A stretch of 64,000 nucleotides of DNA from Mojavia pulchra JT2-VF2 (lineage in GTDB: Bacteria; Cyanobacteriota; Cyanobacteriia; Cyanobacteriales; Nostocaceae). Made by a program: the position numbers and the translations under genes. The notes beneath the pieces were generated by a model. The model was not told the origin of the DNA. It ran no database searches and saw only the letters and a program-made list of their open reading frames with translations. The stretch is taken from contig JAHHHN010000006.1 in the NCBI GenBank assembly GCA_019359325.1, positions 310,001 to 374,000 of the forward strand, given 5' to 3'. How positions within the stretch are numbered: position 1 is the stretch's first letter; each line of letters begins with the position of its first letter. Positions 36,554-46,218 of this stretch are shown here, one piece after another.

Positions 36554-36774
36554 TGCGTTACACAGTTGTGATTGAAAAAGGAGGAACTAGTTATGGCGCT
36601 TATGTCCCTGATTTACCAGGTTGTGTAGCTGTTGGTGAAACCTTAGAAGAAGTTAAAGCACTGATTGCGGAAGCTATTGAATTTCATATAGAAGGAATGC
36701 TGGAAGAAGGTTTACCTATTCCCAAACCTACAAGCATCGCTCATGAGGTGGAAGTTTTAGAAGTATTAAATTAA
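36553..36774 (+). CDS. hicB: HicB-type antitoxin
   Basis: 73 residues with the partial RNase-H-like fold: MRYTVVIEKGGTSYGAYVPDLPGC, VGETLEEVKALIAEAIEFHIEGM. Short HicB form without an obvious C-terminal DNA-binding domain. It neutralises HicA by binding it. Cytoplasmic. An inverted-repeat terminator follows. Confidence 0.9.
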   Translation: MRYTVVIEKGGTSYGAYVPDLPGCVAVGETLEEVKALIAEAIEFHIEGMLEEGLPIPKPTSIAHEVEVLEVLN

Positions 36775-36839
36775 GATTTTCTCTAAGAAAAATACATTAA
36801 AAAACTGATTTTTCATAGCTAAAATTGAAAATATTTATG

Positions 36840-36898
36840 CTTAAAAAGTTAGGAGTTAGAAATTTTTAACTCTTCACCTCTAGCTCCTAACTTTTTAA
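36840..36898. terminator. Bidirectional hairpin terminator
   Basis: AAAAAGTTAGGAG (about 36843) pairs with CTCCTAACTTTTT (about 36884), with A- and T-runs on both sides. It lies between hicB (plus) and the DUF423 gene (minus) and suits both. Confidence 0.65.
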
Positions 36899-37275
36899 AA
36901 TTTTAAACTCCAAGCCGCGAAAGCTAAAGCACCCCAACCAGCAAGAAATGCTGCTCCTCCTAATGGTGCAATTGCGCCCAAAGATTTAACCCCAGTTAAG
37001 CTAAGAGCATACAAACTCCCTGAGAAAATAGCAATGCCAATAATAAACAGCCAACCACTTGCTATTAAGGTGGCTGGAGGCGACTCAGTGCGGCTAATTA
37101 GTACTGCTACTAGCAAAAGTGCTAGAGCGTGGTACATTTGGTAACGAGCGCCAGTGTCAAAGATTTCTAGCGATCGCTCAGTAATTTTTTCCCGTAAGGC
37201 ATGGGAAGCAAAAGCACCAGCGGCAACAGATAAACCGCCTAAAAAGGCGGCTATACTTAAAAAAATCTGCGTCAT
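36895..37275 (-). CDS. DUF423 family membrane protein
   Basis: 126 residues, four hydrophobic spans, with the family pattern AAFLGGLSVAAGAFASHALRE at the N-terminus, TGARYQMYHALALL and FSGSLYALSLTGVKSLGAIAPLGG. Widely distributed small integral membrane protein of unknown role. It ends inside the shared terminator. Confidence 0.9.
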   Translation of the reverse strand: MTQIFLSIAAFLGGLSVAAGAFASHALREKITERSLEIFDTGARYQMYHALALLLVAVLISRTESPPATLIASGWLFIIGIAIFSGSLYALSLTGVKSLGAIAPLGGAAFLAGWGALAFAAWSLKF

Positions 37276-37342
37276 TAGACCTAGCCGTAAATTGCGTAGA
37301 ATTTAGCGAGGTAAAGGTATCAACCCTTAACTGGGATTGAAA

Positions 37343-37834
37343 TTAAATCTCAAAATGATATGATATAGCGCCATCCTCGGTTACTTTAAAATTAGCATTG
37401 AATTCTTTAGCTTTCTCATCTAAATATTGTCTAGCGGCGATCGCTGGTAGTTCCGATTTCATGGCAAAGCTCACAACAGTCATTCGCCCTTTATTTTCTT
37501 GTAACATTTGATAAAAAATCGATTGGAGGCGATCGCTCGCTTGTTGATTTATCGCCTTTTTATGTTGCCTACTTTGACTATATAATCCTAAACTGAGCCA
37601 TCCCCCTAATATTAAAGTAGGAACACCAAAAATTAGACTTTGCCTAGCTGTGATATCGAGTAGATAAAGAGCGTCTTTATTTACAAATTCCTTCACATAG
37701 TCTTCTTCCTCTATAGCTGTTGAGATTGGCTTTAACATATTATGTTTCTCAATTCCTGCTGAGATGGATAGCGTTAAAAACATAAATCCGAGTGTGAGTA
37801 GCCAACCGGCAGCCAATTTTTCAGCAGTCTTCAT
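37343..37834 (-). CDS. Conserved membrane protein with cytoplasmic C-terminal domain
   Basis: 163 residues. Two membrane spans (about 9-26 and 67-85) flank a short acidic segment, followed by a basic stretch (SQSRQHKKAINQQASDRLQ) and a C-terminal domain (QMLQENKGRMTVVSFAMKSELPAIAARQYL) that looks like a winged-helix fold seen in small cyanobacterial membrane proteins. No enzyme motif. Function unknown. Confidence 0.65.
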   Translation of the reverse strand: MKTAEKLAAGWLLTLGFMFLTLSISAGIEKHNMLKPISTAIEEEDYVKEFVNKDALYLLDITARQSLIFGVPTLILGGWLSLGLYSQSRQHKKAINQQASDRLQSIFYQMLQENKGRMTVVSFAMKSELPAIAARQYLDEKAKEFNANFKVTEDGAISYHFEI

Positions 37835-38155
37835 AGTTCTATCTCAGATTTGAACCTTGTTTGCGATTTTAACCTCACTTTGACTCAGGTTCCAGTAATT
37901 GCAAAAATTTAGCAATGATTTTGTGAAGCAACCATGGAATATTGGTGTGCGGTGATGCAGAGGTGGGGAGAAACTACTGGTTTTTAGTTTAAGGTTCAAT
38001 ACGCTACTATTAGCAAATTAAAACAAAAAACCCCGTAGGTTGGTTTGAGAGAGAAAGCCCAACACTAGCGAGGCATTTTTTGAGTAACACTTAGCTTTAC
38101 CCAACTTATAATTTTTATTAACCGAAGGCTATTAGCCAGAGGATAGCCAAAACTG
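37835..38155. other. Intergenic region with a dispersed-repeat fragment
   Basis: 321 bases without a gene. Around 38030-38068 is a segment of the form ccccgtaggttggttt ... agcccaacact, which resembles a repeat I know to be common between genes in Nostoc genomes. Nothing else was recognised. Confidence 0.5.
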
Positions 38156-38842
38156 TTAAATCCGTGTAGCCTCCAGAAGACGAGAAAAATAGAAGCGAGT
38201 CCGAGTCATTGATTGTCGTTGCACAGCGAAGCCATTACTTTCTAAGATTTTCACCACATCAGCTTCACGGTGTAGATAGGCGCGAGTCGCTTTACTGGGG
38301 CCGGGAAAGAAACTGCCAATTTTCTTGAGTATACTCAAAGCGCAGGTCTTCGGTGCAAAACTTAAAATTAACCGCGACTGTGCGAGTGAACAAAGGTGAG
38401 AAATCATCTCATCTGCTTTTTCTTGAGGATAGTGGATGAGAACATCCAGACAAATGACAGTATGGTAATTTCCATTTAACGATTCCAAATCCTGCACAGC
38501 GAATGTAGGATTTTCTGAATTTCCCAAGGTTTGTAAGGCCCTATCCTTGGCCTCTGTGACCATTTTTTCAGAAATATCGCTGGCATAGACTTTAGCACCA
38601 TCTGTTGCCAAAGGTATGCTGAGACTACCTACACCACACCCAGCATCGCAGATTGACAAGGCTGCTAAATTGTTATCAGCTTTCAACCAGCCGATGACTG
38701 TATCCACGGTTTGTTGATGTCCGTTGCGGATATCTAGCTGGACTTTGTTAACTTCGCCATCGCCGTAAATCCGCTTCCATCGGTCAAACCCTGTGGAATT
38801 GAAATATTCACGAACAATCGTTTTATCGTCGGCTGCGTTCAT
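38156..38842 (-). CDS. chlM: Magnesium-protoporphyrin IX O-methyltransferase
   Basis: 228 residues. SAM-dependent methyltransferase with glycine-rich motif ICDAGCGVGSLS (64-75), YASDISEKMV, and the ChlM/BchM-specific N-terminus VREYFNSTGFDRWKRIYGD and C-terminal end RTRFYFSRLLEA. It methylates Mg-protoporphyrin IX in chlorophyll synthesis, probably at the membrane surface. It is transcribed alone, divergent from the antiporter, with a 576-bp upstream region. Confidence 0.95.
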   Translation of the reverse strand: MNAADDKTIVREYFNSTGFDRWKRIYGDGEVNKVQLDIRNGHQQTVDTVIGWLKADNNLAALSICDAGCGVGSLSIPLATDGAKVYASDISEKMVTEAKDRALQTLGNSENPTFAVQDLESLNGNYHTVICLDVLIHYPQEKADEMISHLCSLAQSRLILSFAPKTCALSILKKIGSFFPGPSKATRAYLHREADVVKILESNGFAVQRQSMTRTRFYFSRLLEATRI

Positions 38843-39418
38843 AAAGTTCGATTTCTAAGGGTTCCCAATGCTTAAAATTATCATTGATAGGAACCGCCCA
38901 GAACGCTTCTGTTTAAAGAATTTTCTATATTCATATCTCACGTGTATGGAAAAACACTTATTTGTGAAGTTAAGTCAGGGCTTCAGCTTGTAGTGATTTG
39001 AACTTTGTAGACCAAGGTGCGCTAATTTTGAGATAAGTTTCCAGTCTTGAGCTAGATATATATTTACAAATTTAATGTTATTATTTATTCCACAAATTAT
39101 TGTTATTACTCTCTATTCTAACCTTAAGTAAGCAGTAAATTTATTTTCCCTAAATAGTTGTTTCATGACATGATTTTACAATTCACAATTTGTAAATATT
39201 TTTTTATACCTACATAAATAAGAATATTTTTATGTAGAAACGAAAAATACTAACCTAAGATAGAATTATTAATGCGATCGCAAGATTTATGCTATTAACG
39301 ATTTAATTGTTGAGAGCCAATGTAACTGAAGCCAGGTTACACATTAGACTATATCGCCTAGGCATAGAAAGTTAATTTCCCGATAATTAATCTTATCCTT
39401 TAGTTTTATATATTAACA
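38843..39418. other. Long divergent AT-rich regulatory region
   Basis: 576 bases between chlM (minus) and the antiporter gene (plus), with no gene and no strong repeat. It is strongly AT-rich from 39050 to 39250 and has a HIP1-like gcgatcgc near 39273. It should hold both promoters. Confidence 0.5.
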
Positions 39419-41500
39419 ATGGCACTGAACTCGCTGGCAGACAGTCCGATCATTGCATTTACAATTCTCCTAGCAGTAATCTTTACTGTACCCCCATTAT
39501 TTGAGAAACTGCGACTACCTGGATTAGTAGGTTTGCTAATAGCAGGTGTTGTACTAGGAGAAAATGGGTTAAAGCTGTTAAACTCAGAATCCGACACTAT
39601 TAAACTGCTCTCGGATATTGGCAAAATTTATTTGATGTTCGTTGCAGGTTTGGAAATTGATTTAGAACAGTTTCGTAAAACAAAAAATCGCTCAATTGGT
39701 TTTGGGACTCTGACATTTTTAGTTCCATTAATTGCAGGGATTATTACAGGGCGTTTATTTAATTTTAGCTGGAATGCTTCTGTTCTAATTGGGTCTTTGC
39801 TTGCCTCCCATACTCTCTTGGCATATCCAATTGTGAGCCGTCTGGGAGTGGTCACAAATGAAGCTGTGACAGTCACAATCGGTGCCACAATTTTTACTGA
39901 CACAGGTGCTTTACTAGTGCTAGCAATTTGTGTGGGAATTCACGGCGGAGAATTCTCAGCCATGAGTTTAGCAACTTTGTTGGGTGGTTTAGCAATTTAT
40001 TCTGTTGTTGTGCTATTTGGCTTTGACTGGGCGGGAAAACAGTTTTTTCGCCGTTCAGGAGATGAACAAAGTAACCAGTTCTTATTTATCTTGCTGGCAT
40101 TATTTTTAGCATCTGTTGGAGCGCAAGTAATTGGAGTTGAAAAAATTGTTGGCGCGTTTTTAGCAGGTTTAGCAGTTAACGACGTTTTAGGACGTAGCCC
40201 AGTTAAGGAAAAAATCGAGTTTATTGGCAGTGTTTTATTTATCCCTTGTTTCTTTGTGGACATGGGATTGTTAATTGATATTCCGGCATTTATCAGAACT
40301 CTCAGTTCAATTTGGTTGACTGTAGTAATCGTAGTAGCTTTAATTGGTAGCAAATTTATAGCAGCATTTTTAGCCAAATTGCTTTACCGTTACAATACGG
40401 CGGAATTGCTGACAATGTGGTCATTGTCACTACCACAGGTAGCAGCCACGCTAGCAGCAACACTGGTTGCCTATAAAACTGTAAATTCAGCTGGTGAGCG
40501 GCTAATTAATGAAGGTGTATTAAACAGTGTGATTGTCCTCATGCTGGTTACTTCGATTCTGGGGCCAATAATTACAGCTAGATCTGCTAGTTTATTACAG
40601 CTTTCTCAGTCAGATATTGAAACAGATAGGCTAACAACTTGGTGGGAGAATTCTGAGGATTATCTGCCAGAGAAAAATCATGCTTCATTCGCTATAGTAG
40701 TACCGATATATAATCCTCAAACCCAACGCTATCTTATAGAAATGGCAGCACTGCTGGCGCGGCATGAATCTGGGCGGATTATACCTTTAGCTATTACTAA
40801 AGCTCATATCCAAATGGATGATCCGCAATTAGTAATAGCACTGGAACAAAATAAGCAAAGATTAAATTTGGCTAAACAAATTAGTCAAGAATTTGGCGTG
40901 GAAGTATCACCTGCAATTCGGATTGATGATGATCCAGCGTTAGGAATTAGCCGCACTAGTCGAGAACAAAACGCTAATTTAGTGGTGATGGGTTGGTCGC
41001 GGACAACAGGCTTGCGGGCCCGCTTATTCGGTAGTGTTATTGATAGCGTCTTTTGGTCTTCTCACTGTCCTGTAGCAGTAACCCGCCTCTTGAGCAGTCC
41101 TACGACGATCCAAAGAATTCTTGTACCAGTTGGAGACTTAACACGGCAAACCATAGGTGCTGTGCGTTTCGCACAAATTTTAGCTGATGTCAATCAGGCA
41201 GAAGTAGTATTGTTACACGTGAGCGATCGCAAAACACCCCCAAACTTGGAGGAAAAATTTGCATCTCAATTGTCTGAAATCGCTGATAAAAGCCAGTTAC
41301 AGGTGAAAATAAATATTCAAACAATTAGGGGTGATGATATTGCTAAAACTATTATTCGGGAAGCTGAGAAATTTGATTTAGCAGTATTACGTTCTGTTCG
41401 TTATCGCACAGCAGGTGGATTAGCCGTCAGCCATGTGACAACCCAAGTAATTAGAGAATTGAAATGCTCAATTGTCTTGCTGGGAGAACCTAACTCGTGA
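39419..41500 (+). CDS. CPA2-type cation/proton antiporter with UspA domains
   Basis: 693 residues. Residues 1-390 hold about twelve hydrophobic spans with the CPA2 pattern: KLRLPGLVGLLIAGVVLGENG at the start, TIFTDTGALLVLA (Thr-Asp in the fifth span region) and VEKIVGAFLAGLAVND. Two universal-stress-protein-like domains follow: about 410-555 (VVMGWSRTTGLRARLFGSVIDS) and 560-690 (ILVPVGDLTRQTIGAVRFAQIL). It would exchange Na+ or K+ for H+ across the plasma or thylakoid membrane, with the C-terminal domains as cytosolic sensors. Confidence 0.92.
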   Translation: MALNSLADSPIIAFTILLAVIFTVPPLFEKLRLPGLVGLLIAGVVLGENGLKLLNSESDTIKLLSDIGKIYLMFVAGLEIDLEQFRKTKNRSIGFGTLTFLVPLIAGIITGRLFNFSWNASVLIGSLLASHTLLAYPIVSRLGVVTNEAVTVTIGATIFTDTGALLVLAICVGIHGGEFSAMSLATLLGGLAIYSVVVLFGFDWAGKQFFRRSGDEQSNQFLFILLALFLASVGAQVIGVEKIVGAFLAGLAVNDVLGRSPVKEKIEFIGSVLFIPCFFVDMGLLIDIPAFIRTLSSIWLTVVIVVALIGSKFIAAFLAKLLYRYNTAELLTMWSLSLPQVAATLAATLVAYKTVNSAGERLINEGVLNSVIVLMLVTSILGPIITARSASLLQLSQSDIETDRLTTWWENSEDYLPEKNHASFAIVVPIYNPQTQRYLIEMAALLARHESGRIIPLAITKAHIQMDDPQLVIALEQNKQRLNLAKQISQEFGVEVSPAIRIDDDPALGISRTSREQNANLVVMGWSRTTGLRARLFGSVIDSVFWSSHCPVAVTRLLSSPTTIQRILVPVGDLTRQTIGAVRFAQILADVNQAEVVLLHVSDRKTPPNLEEKFASQLSEIADKSQLQVKINIQTIRGDDIAKTIIREAEKFDLAVLRSVRYRTAGGLAVSHVTTQVIRELKCSIVLLGEPNS

Positions 41501-41538
41501 TAAAGGAGTCAACGCAAGTAAAAATCGCCACATGAAAT

Positions 41539-42714
41539 TTAGCTAAACAATCGCTGCCAAGTAAGTTCTTTTGTAGCTTCATCCCAATGCCAGCGCAATA
41601 AATTGGCGGGTTGATTTGGGGAAATCCTCGGTAAATTGATCGCTTGTCTGGGTGCATCGGTAGCTAGTACAATTGCTCTTTCTAGATCACAAATCCCCCA
41701 CTTCACTAAATTCTGCACACCTACCAATAAGGGTAAAGTTGTTCCTGATAAAGTACCATCAGGCAATCTTGCCGTGCCGTTTTTCACTTCTATTTGCCGA
41801 CTGTCCCAAGGATACACTCCATCGGGTAGCCCTAGAGCTGCGAGGGCATCGCTGACGAGAAACAGTCCTTTGCTAGCACAAAGCAGAATTTGCAGCATCG
41901 TCGGTACAATGTGCTGTCCATCGGCAATCAAACCACACATCACATGAGGATGGGTAATTGCTGCCCCTAATAATCCTGGTTCGCGGTGATGTAATGGTGG
42001 CATGGCGTTAAAGGCATGGGTAACCATTGTTGCACCCAGTTCAAAAGCATTTTGCGCTTGGGCGGTTGTAGCCTGAGAATGCCCTAAACTGACAGTGATA
42101 TCCAAAGAACGCAAATATGGGATAACTTGATCAGTAGGATCTAACTCTGGTGCTAGGGTAATGACTTTCACAATGGCAGCATAATCACCCAAAACCCGCT
42201 TCACTTCATCTATTGTAAGGGGTAATAAGTACTCGGCTGGATGTGCGCCGCGCTTTTGAAAATTCAAAAATGGCCCTTCTAAATGTACGCCAAGAATCTG
42301 GGCACCTGCTTTTTGACTCTGGATAAAATTAGCGATGACAGTTAGCGCTCGCTGTATATTTTCTACTGAAGTTGTTACCAATGTGGGTAAAAATCCATCT
42401 ACCCCGACATCACACAAAAATTGCGAGATTTTTGGCAGCAAGTGAGCATTATCTGCTTGTAATTCGGGAAATGCTAACCCTAACGCACCATTAATCTGCA
42501 AATCGACGCCGCCCAAAGAAATCCAATCACCCGTCACATCCAACACTTGCAAATCTGGGGAAGGAACCCGTTTAAACACAGTACCCATTGGCAAGATTTG
42601 CTCAATCATGCCCTCTTGATTAATTGAGAGCATCTGCAAGTCTTGGTAACCTGGGATACGCGCATTGATAATATCTACTGTGGCGATCGCGCTTGGTGTT
42701 GCTTTAGTCATCAC
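41539..42714 (-). CDS. nagA: N-acetylglucosamine-6-phosphate deacetylase
   Basis: 391 residues of the amidohydrolase fold. Marks: GVDLQINGALG, LGVHLEGPFLNFQKRGAHP, the metal and substrate histidines in SLGHSQATTAQ and THAFNAMPPLHHREPG, the catalytic Asp in LVSDALAALGLPDG, and C-terminal LATDAPRQAINL. It releases acetate from GlcNAc-6-P for cell-wall amino-sugar recycling. Most enzymes read HTFNAM; here it is HAFNAM, a small variation. It is divergent from purE, 82 bp apart. Confidence 0.92.
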   Translation of the reverse strand: MMTKATPSAIATVDIINARIPGYQDLQMLSINQEGMIEQILPMGTVFKRVPSPDLQVLDVTGDWISLGGVDLQINGALGLAFPELQADNAHLLPKISQFLCDVGVDGFLPTLVTTSVENIQRALTVIANFIQSQKAGAQILGVHLEGPFLNFQKRGAHPAEYLLPLTIDEVKRVLGDYAAIVKVITLAPELDPTDQVIPYLRSLDITVSLGHSQATTAQAQNAFELGATMVTHAFNAMPPLHHREPGLLGAAITHPHVMCGLIADGQHIVPTMLQILLCASKGLFLVSDALAALGLPDGVYPWDSRQIEVKNGTARLPDGTLSGTTLPLLVGVQNLVKWGICDLERAIVLATDAPRQAINLPRISPNQPANLLRWHWDEATKELTWQRLFS

Positions 42715-42796
42715 ATTGACGAGAAAATAGCTAAATCTGACCTGATTTTAAAGGCAACACTCGGTCATTAATCCAAAATCCAAAATCTAAAATTTT

Positions 42797-43315
42797 ATGG
42801 CTCCTCTTGTTGGCATTATCATGGGCAGCGATTCTGATTTGCCCACTATGAAAGACGCGATCGCAGTTTGTGACGAATTTGGCATTGAGCGGGAAGTGGC
42901 GATCGTGTCTGCTCATCGTACCCCAGAACGTATGGTGCAATACGCCCAACAAGCCCACCAACGAGGCATTAAGGTAATTATCGCTGGTGCAGGTGGTGCT
43001 GCACATCTCCCCGGTATGGTAGCCTCTTTAACCCCGCTTCCTGTAATCGGTGTTCCTGTAGCCACCCGTAACTTGCAAGGCGTTGATTCTTTGTATTCAA
43101 TTGTACAAATGCCTGCGGGTATTCCAGTCGCAACAGTGGCTATAGGTAATGCCAAGAATGCTGGTCTTTTGGCAGTGCAAATTCTTGCTACCCAACAACC
43201 AGAATTACTAGAGAAAGTCCAACAATATCGTCAAGCCCTTTCTGAAACAGTAATAGCAAAGCAGGCTAAACTCGAACAACTCGGCTACGAACAATATCTA
43301 AAGCTCGAATTGTAA
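42797..43315 (+). CDS. purE: N5-carboxyaminoimidazole ribonucleotide mutase
   Basis: 172 residues, the usual class I PurE length. [13 protein letters not shown] (7-19), [10 protein letters not shown] (catalytic His region) and the [13 protein letters not shown] loop are intact. It acts in de novo purine synthesis after PurK. Cytoplasmic octamer in the family. No purK gene is visible in this window. Confidence 0.97.
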   Translation: MAPLVGIIMGSDSDLPTMKDAIAVCDEFGIEREVAIVSAHRTPERMVQYAQQAHQRGIKVIIAGAGGAAHLPGMVASLTPLPVIGVPVATRNLQGVDSLYSIVQMPAGIPVATVAIGNAKNAGLLAVQILATQQPELLEKVQQYRQALSETVIAKQAKLEQLGYEQYLKLEL

Positions 43316-44061
43316 TAACTTGACAATATAGGCTGGACTGAATTGCTATCCACCAGCATTATTTTCTTGACAATTTACACAGCATAAACACTGTATTTGC
43401 TGATTAATACCCCATGTAAATTTTAAAGCATTATTCCATATAAAGAAGGAATTTATTTATTTTATAAAATTTTAATATTTTTTTGTATTATTCTATTTTG
43501 TTGTCGGAAAATACTGGCAATATAGACAATACAGTTAGTTTAACTCAAATATTGGAGGCTAATACAAGAGTTAAAAACAATAAATTGTATTTAATGATAC
43601 AGAATCGTGATTTTGGTAACATAGACAATCAATTAAATTTATTTGTGGGTGCATCAAGTCATCTACAGGAATCATTTTTATAATTCCTGTAAAGAAATTT
43701 TTATTTCTTAAAACGTGAATTTTCTGGTGTTTAACGTGTGTTATGGAGATGTATCTGCATCGCCCAGAGTGTTTTTATTTTTGCGATGGTGGTTAATTGT
43801 CAAAATCATCATTAGTACAAAATTAAAGATTCAGTAAACAAGACTTGACTGCTTCATAAGCGGCATAATAATTTCTTGTTAAGCATAAGTGTAATATTTA
43901 CAAAGGTAGCAATACTTTCTTAAACTCCTATTTAGATTGTTTGAATTTCTGGTTTGCAAAAAATTGCCTGAATGATGAATATCAACAACAAGTTGATTGG
44001 AATCCAGGCATTAGTTCTGTCTGCTTAGATATTTATCCCATTAATAATGGTTGGGAGTAAA
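43316..44061. other. Long AT-rich region upstream of the ammonium transporter
   Basis: About 745 bases. A TTG-initiated frame at 43483-43683 (66 codons, SLTQILEANTRVKNN type sequence) lacks a close ribosome site and a family match; I leave it uncalled. I looked for a GTA-N8-TAC NtcA box upstream of amt and did not find a clear one. Confidence 0.45.
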
Positions 44062-45672
44062 ATGCTCAAACTCATGCACAAACAAAAATTAAAAACAAAA
44101 AGTAGGCGTTGGTCTGCAAAAGCTTACTCTAAAAATTTACAATCTAACTCAAAAGTCCAGTTGTTTAATCTAATAATTAAACGATTGTCTCCTAGTTGGC
44201 AGGCCTGTCTACCCCTAGCTTGTCTAATTGTGTTGGGGTGGGGTTATGCAGCAGTTGCCCAAGCTCCAGCAGCAGGGCCAACAACAGCGGAACTCAAAGT
44301 TGCCCTGGATACATTGTGGGTAGCACTTGCTGCTTTTTTGGTGTTCTTCATGAACGCTGGTTTTTGTATGTTAGAAACTGGCTTCTGCCGCCAAAAAAAT
44401 GCTGTCAACGTTCTTGCCAAAAACTTGATTGTATTTGCCCTATCTACATTAGCATTCTGGGCAATTGGTTTTGGGTTAATGTTTGGTGATGGTAATGATT
44501 TTATTGGATTAAATGGCTTTTTCCTTGGAGGAGCAGATAACAGTCCTGCTACTGGAGATGCTTACAAAGGTATTTTTAGCGCTCTCAATTGGACAGGCAT
44601 TCCTTTAGCAGGTAAGTTTTTGTTTCAGTTGGTATTCGCCGGAACAGCAGCCACGATTGTTTCTGGTGCTGTTGCAGAACGGATTAAGTTTGTTGACTTC
44701 CTGATTTTCAGCCTTTTACTTGTAGGTATTGCCTACCCCATTACCGGACACTGGATTTGGGGTGGTGGTTGGCTTGCCGACATGGGTTTTTGGGATTTTG
44801 CTGGTTCTACAGTAGTTCACTCAGTTGGCGGCTGGGCAGCTTTGATGGGGGCGGCATTTCTCGGCCCACGTATCGGTAGATATCAAGATAAGCAAGTTGT
44901 TGCCTTACCCGGTCACAACATGAGTATTGCCACCTTAGGCTGTTTAATTCTGTGGTTGGGCTGGTTCGGTTTCAACCCCGGTTCTGTTATGGCTGCTGAC
45001 CCAGGTGCAATTACTCACATTGCTTTAACAACGAATATGGCAGGAGCTGTTGGTGGCATAGCCGCTACAGTTACAGCTTGGCTGTACTTGGGTAAGCCAG
45101 ACCTATCGATGATTATCAACGGTATTTTGGCTGGCTTGGTTGGTATTACTGCATCTTGTGCTTATGTCAGCATTAGTAGTTCTGTAATCATTGGCTTAAT
45201 TGCTGGAGTTATAGTAGTTTTTTCTGTGCCATTCTTTGACAAACTCGGCATTGATGACCCAGTAGGAGCTACCTCAGTTCACCTAGTTTGTGGTACTTGG
45301 GGAACTTTGGCAGTTGGTTTGTTTGCTGTTGGCCCTGGTGGATATCCTTGGATGGTTGACTTGGCAGGTAAGCCAGTAGGGCCACATGGTTTATTCTTTG
45401 GTGGTGCCTTTAGTACACTAATTCCGCAAATAATCGGCATTCTCTCTGTAGGTGGCTTCACTGTTCTCCTCAGCAGTATCTTTTGGCTAGCATTGAAGGC
45501 TACTTTAGGTATCCGAGTATCACGAAAAGAAGAGTTGGAAGGTTTGGATATCGGCGAACACGGTATGGAAGCCTATAACGGATTTGTCAAAGAAGCAAGT
45601 GCAGATGGATTTTCTGAAGGTTACAGTTCTAAAGACATCCCACATGGCGGTGATTTACCAAATACTTTGTAA
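44062..45672 (+). CDS. amt: Ammonium transporter (Amt family)
   Basis: 536 residues from the ATG at 44062, preferred because GGGAG lies just upstream; an in-frame ATG at 44047 is also possible. A basic N-terminal extension and signal segment ([17 protein letters not shown]) are followed by eleven membrane spans. Amt marks: [39 protein letters not shown] (His of the pore), [18 protein letters not shown], and [20 protein letters not shown] with the second His. It conducts ammonium into the cell; PII-type regulation is expected from the family. A strong terminator follows. Confidence 0.95.
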   Translation: MLKLMHKQKLKTKSRRWSAKAYSKNLQSNSKVQLFNLIIKRLSPSWQACLPLACLIVLGWGYAAVAQAPAAGPTTAELKVALDTLWVALAAFLVFFMNAGFCMLETGFCRQKNAVNVLAKNLIVFALSTLAFWAIGFGLMFGDGNDFIGLNGFFLGGADNSPATGDAYKGIFSALNWTGIPLAGKFLFQLVFAGTAATIVSGAVAERIKFVDFLIFSLLLVGIAYPITGHWIWGGGWLADMGFWDFAGSTVVHSVGGWAALMGAAFLGPRIGRYQDKQVVALPGHNMSIATLGCLILWLGWFGFNPGSVMAADPGAITHIALTTNMAGAVGGIAATVTAWLYLGKPDLSMIINGILAGLVGITASCAYVSISSSVIIGLIAGVIVVFSVPFFDKLGIDDPVGATSVHLVCGTWGTLAVGLFAVGPGGYPWMVDLAGKPVGPHGLFFGGAFSTLIPQIIGILSVGGFTVLLSSIFWLALKATLGIRVSRKEELEGLDIGEHGMEAYNGFVKEASADGFSEGYSSKDIPHGGDLPNTL

Positions 45673-45703
45673 ATTTTGAGTCTTTTAATTTATTGGTGAT
45701 CAA

Positions 45704-45752
45704 AACCCACCCCTGCAAATTTTGCTTTAATGCAGGTAGTGGGTTTTTCATT
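45704..45752 (+). terminator. Rho-independent terminator of amt
   Basis: AAACCCAC and GTGGGTTT with inner CTGCA/TGCAG stems (about 45705-45745), followed by TTTTTC. It is 32 bases after the amt stop codon. Confidence 0.75.
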
Positions 45753-45754
45753 AA

Positions 45755-45935
45755 AAGCGGCGGGAAACTCCTTCTCTTGTGGATGGACGAGGTTGCTCTC
45801 CCCGCAGCTTGGGTAATAGGGCATATTGGGGAGCTAGTCGCGTGGCCGGGTTTTCCGACTTGAGCGAACTGGCGTCATTGGTGACTTTTCCCCATGCACA
45901 AGAACTCCATCCCCTTGTGGCTGGAGTTCTTTATT
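45755..45935 (+). ncRNA. Candidate structured RNA / solo right end of an IS200/IS605-type element
   Basis: A GC-richer block between the amt terminator and a second hairpin, AAGAACTCCA (45900-45909) with TGGAGTTCTT (45922-45931), which is followed by TATTT. Inside are further stems: GCTCTCCCC with ggggagct (about 45795-45835) and AGTCG with CGACT (about 45836-45862). The phrase cgcagcttgggtaatagggc and the gtggccgggttttccgac stem resemble, from memory, the 3' guide-RNA region that overlaps tnpB in IS200/IS605 elements. No tnpB is present. The resemblance is inference; it might instead be an unrelated small RNA. Confidence 0.4.
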
Positions 45936-46218
45936 TAAAAAGATTAACTGCGTAATCGTAGAATTCATTCGTAGCGTAGTGGCTTCTCGTAGAGTAGCCG
46001 TTCTCGCCAAGTAAATCAGCATACTTACGAGCTAAAGCCATCTATACAGACGTATATGTAAAGTGGCTAGTAGACCTACCGCAACCTTATAAATAATTAG
46101 GATTAATTAATAATTTAGAATAGTCAGATTTTTTACCTTAGTGATAAAATAATACCATTATTTTAAATAAAAAATTAATCTATTTTGCTATTTTTATAGT
46201 TTCGTATCTGCTTTATCT
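45936..46218. other. Intergenic region upstream of the TPR gene
   Basis: 283 bases with a cgtagcgtagtggcttctc segment (about 45970-45988) related to the small palindromic repeats near 9330 and 62131; the remainder is AT-rich leader without a gene. Confidence 0.45.

Noticed and set aside
43483-43683. 66-codon frame upstream of amt
   Set aside because: TTG start without a close ribosome site, AT-rich composition, no family match; kept only as a note on the gap.
43690-44060. NtcA-binding site for amt
   Set aside because: I looked for GTA-N8-TAC with a suitable -10 box; the candidates near 43890 have wrong spacing.
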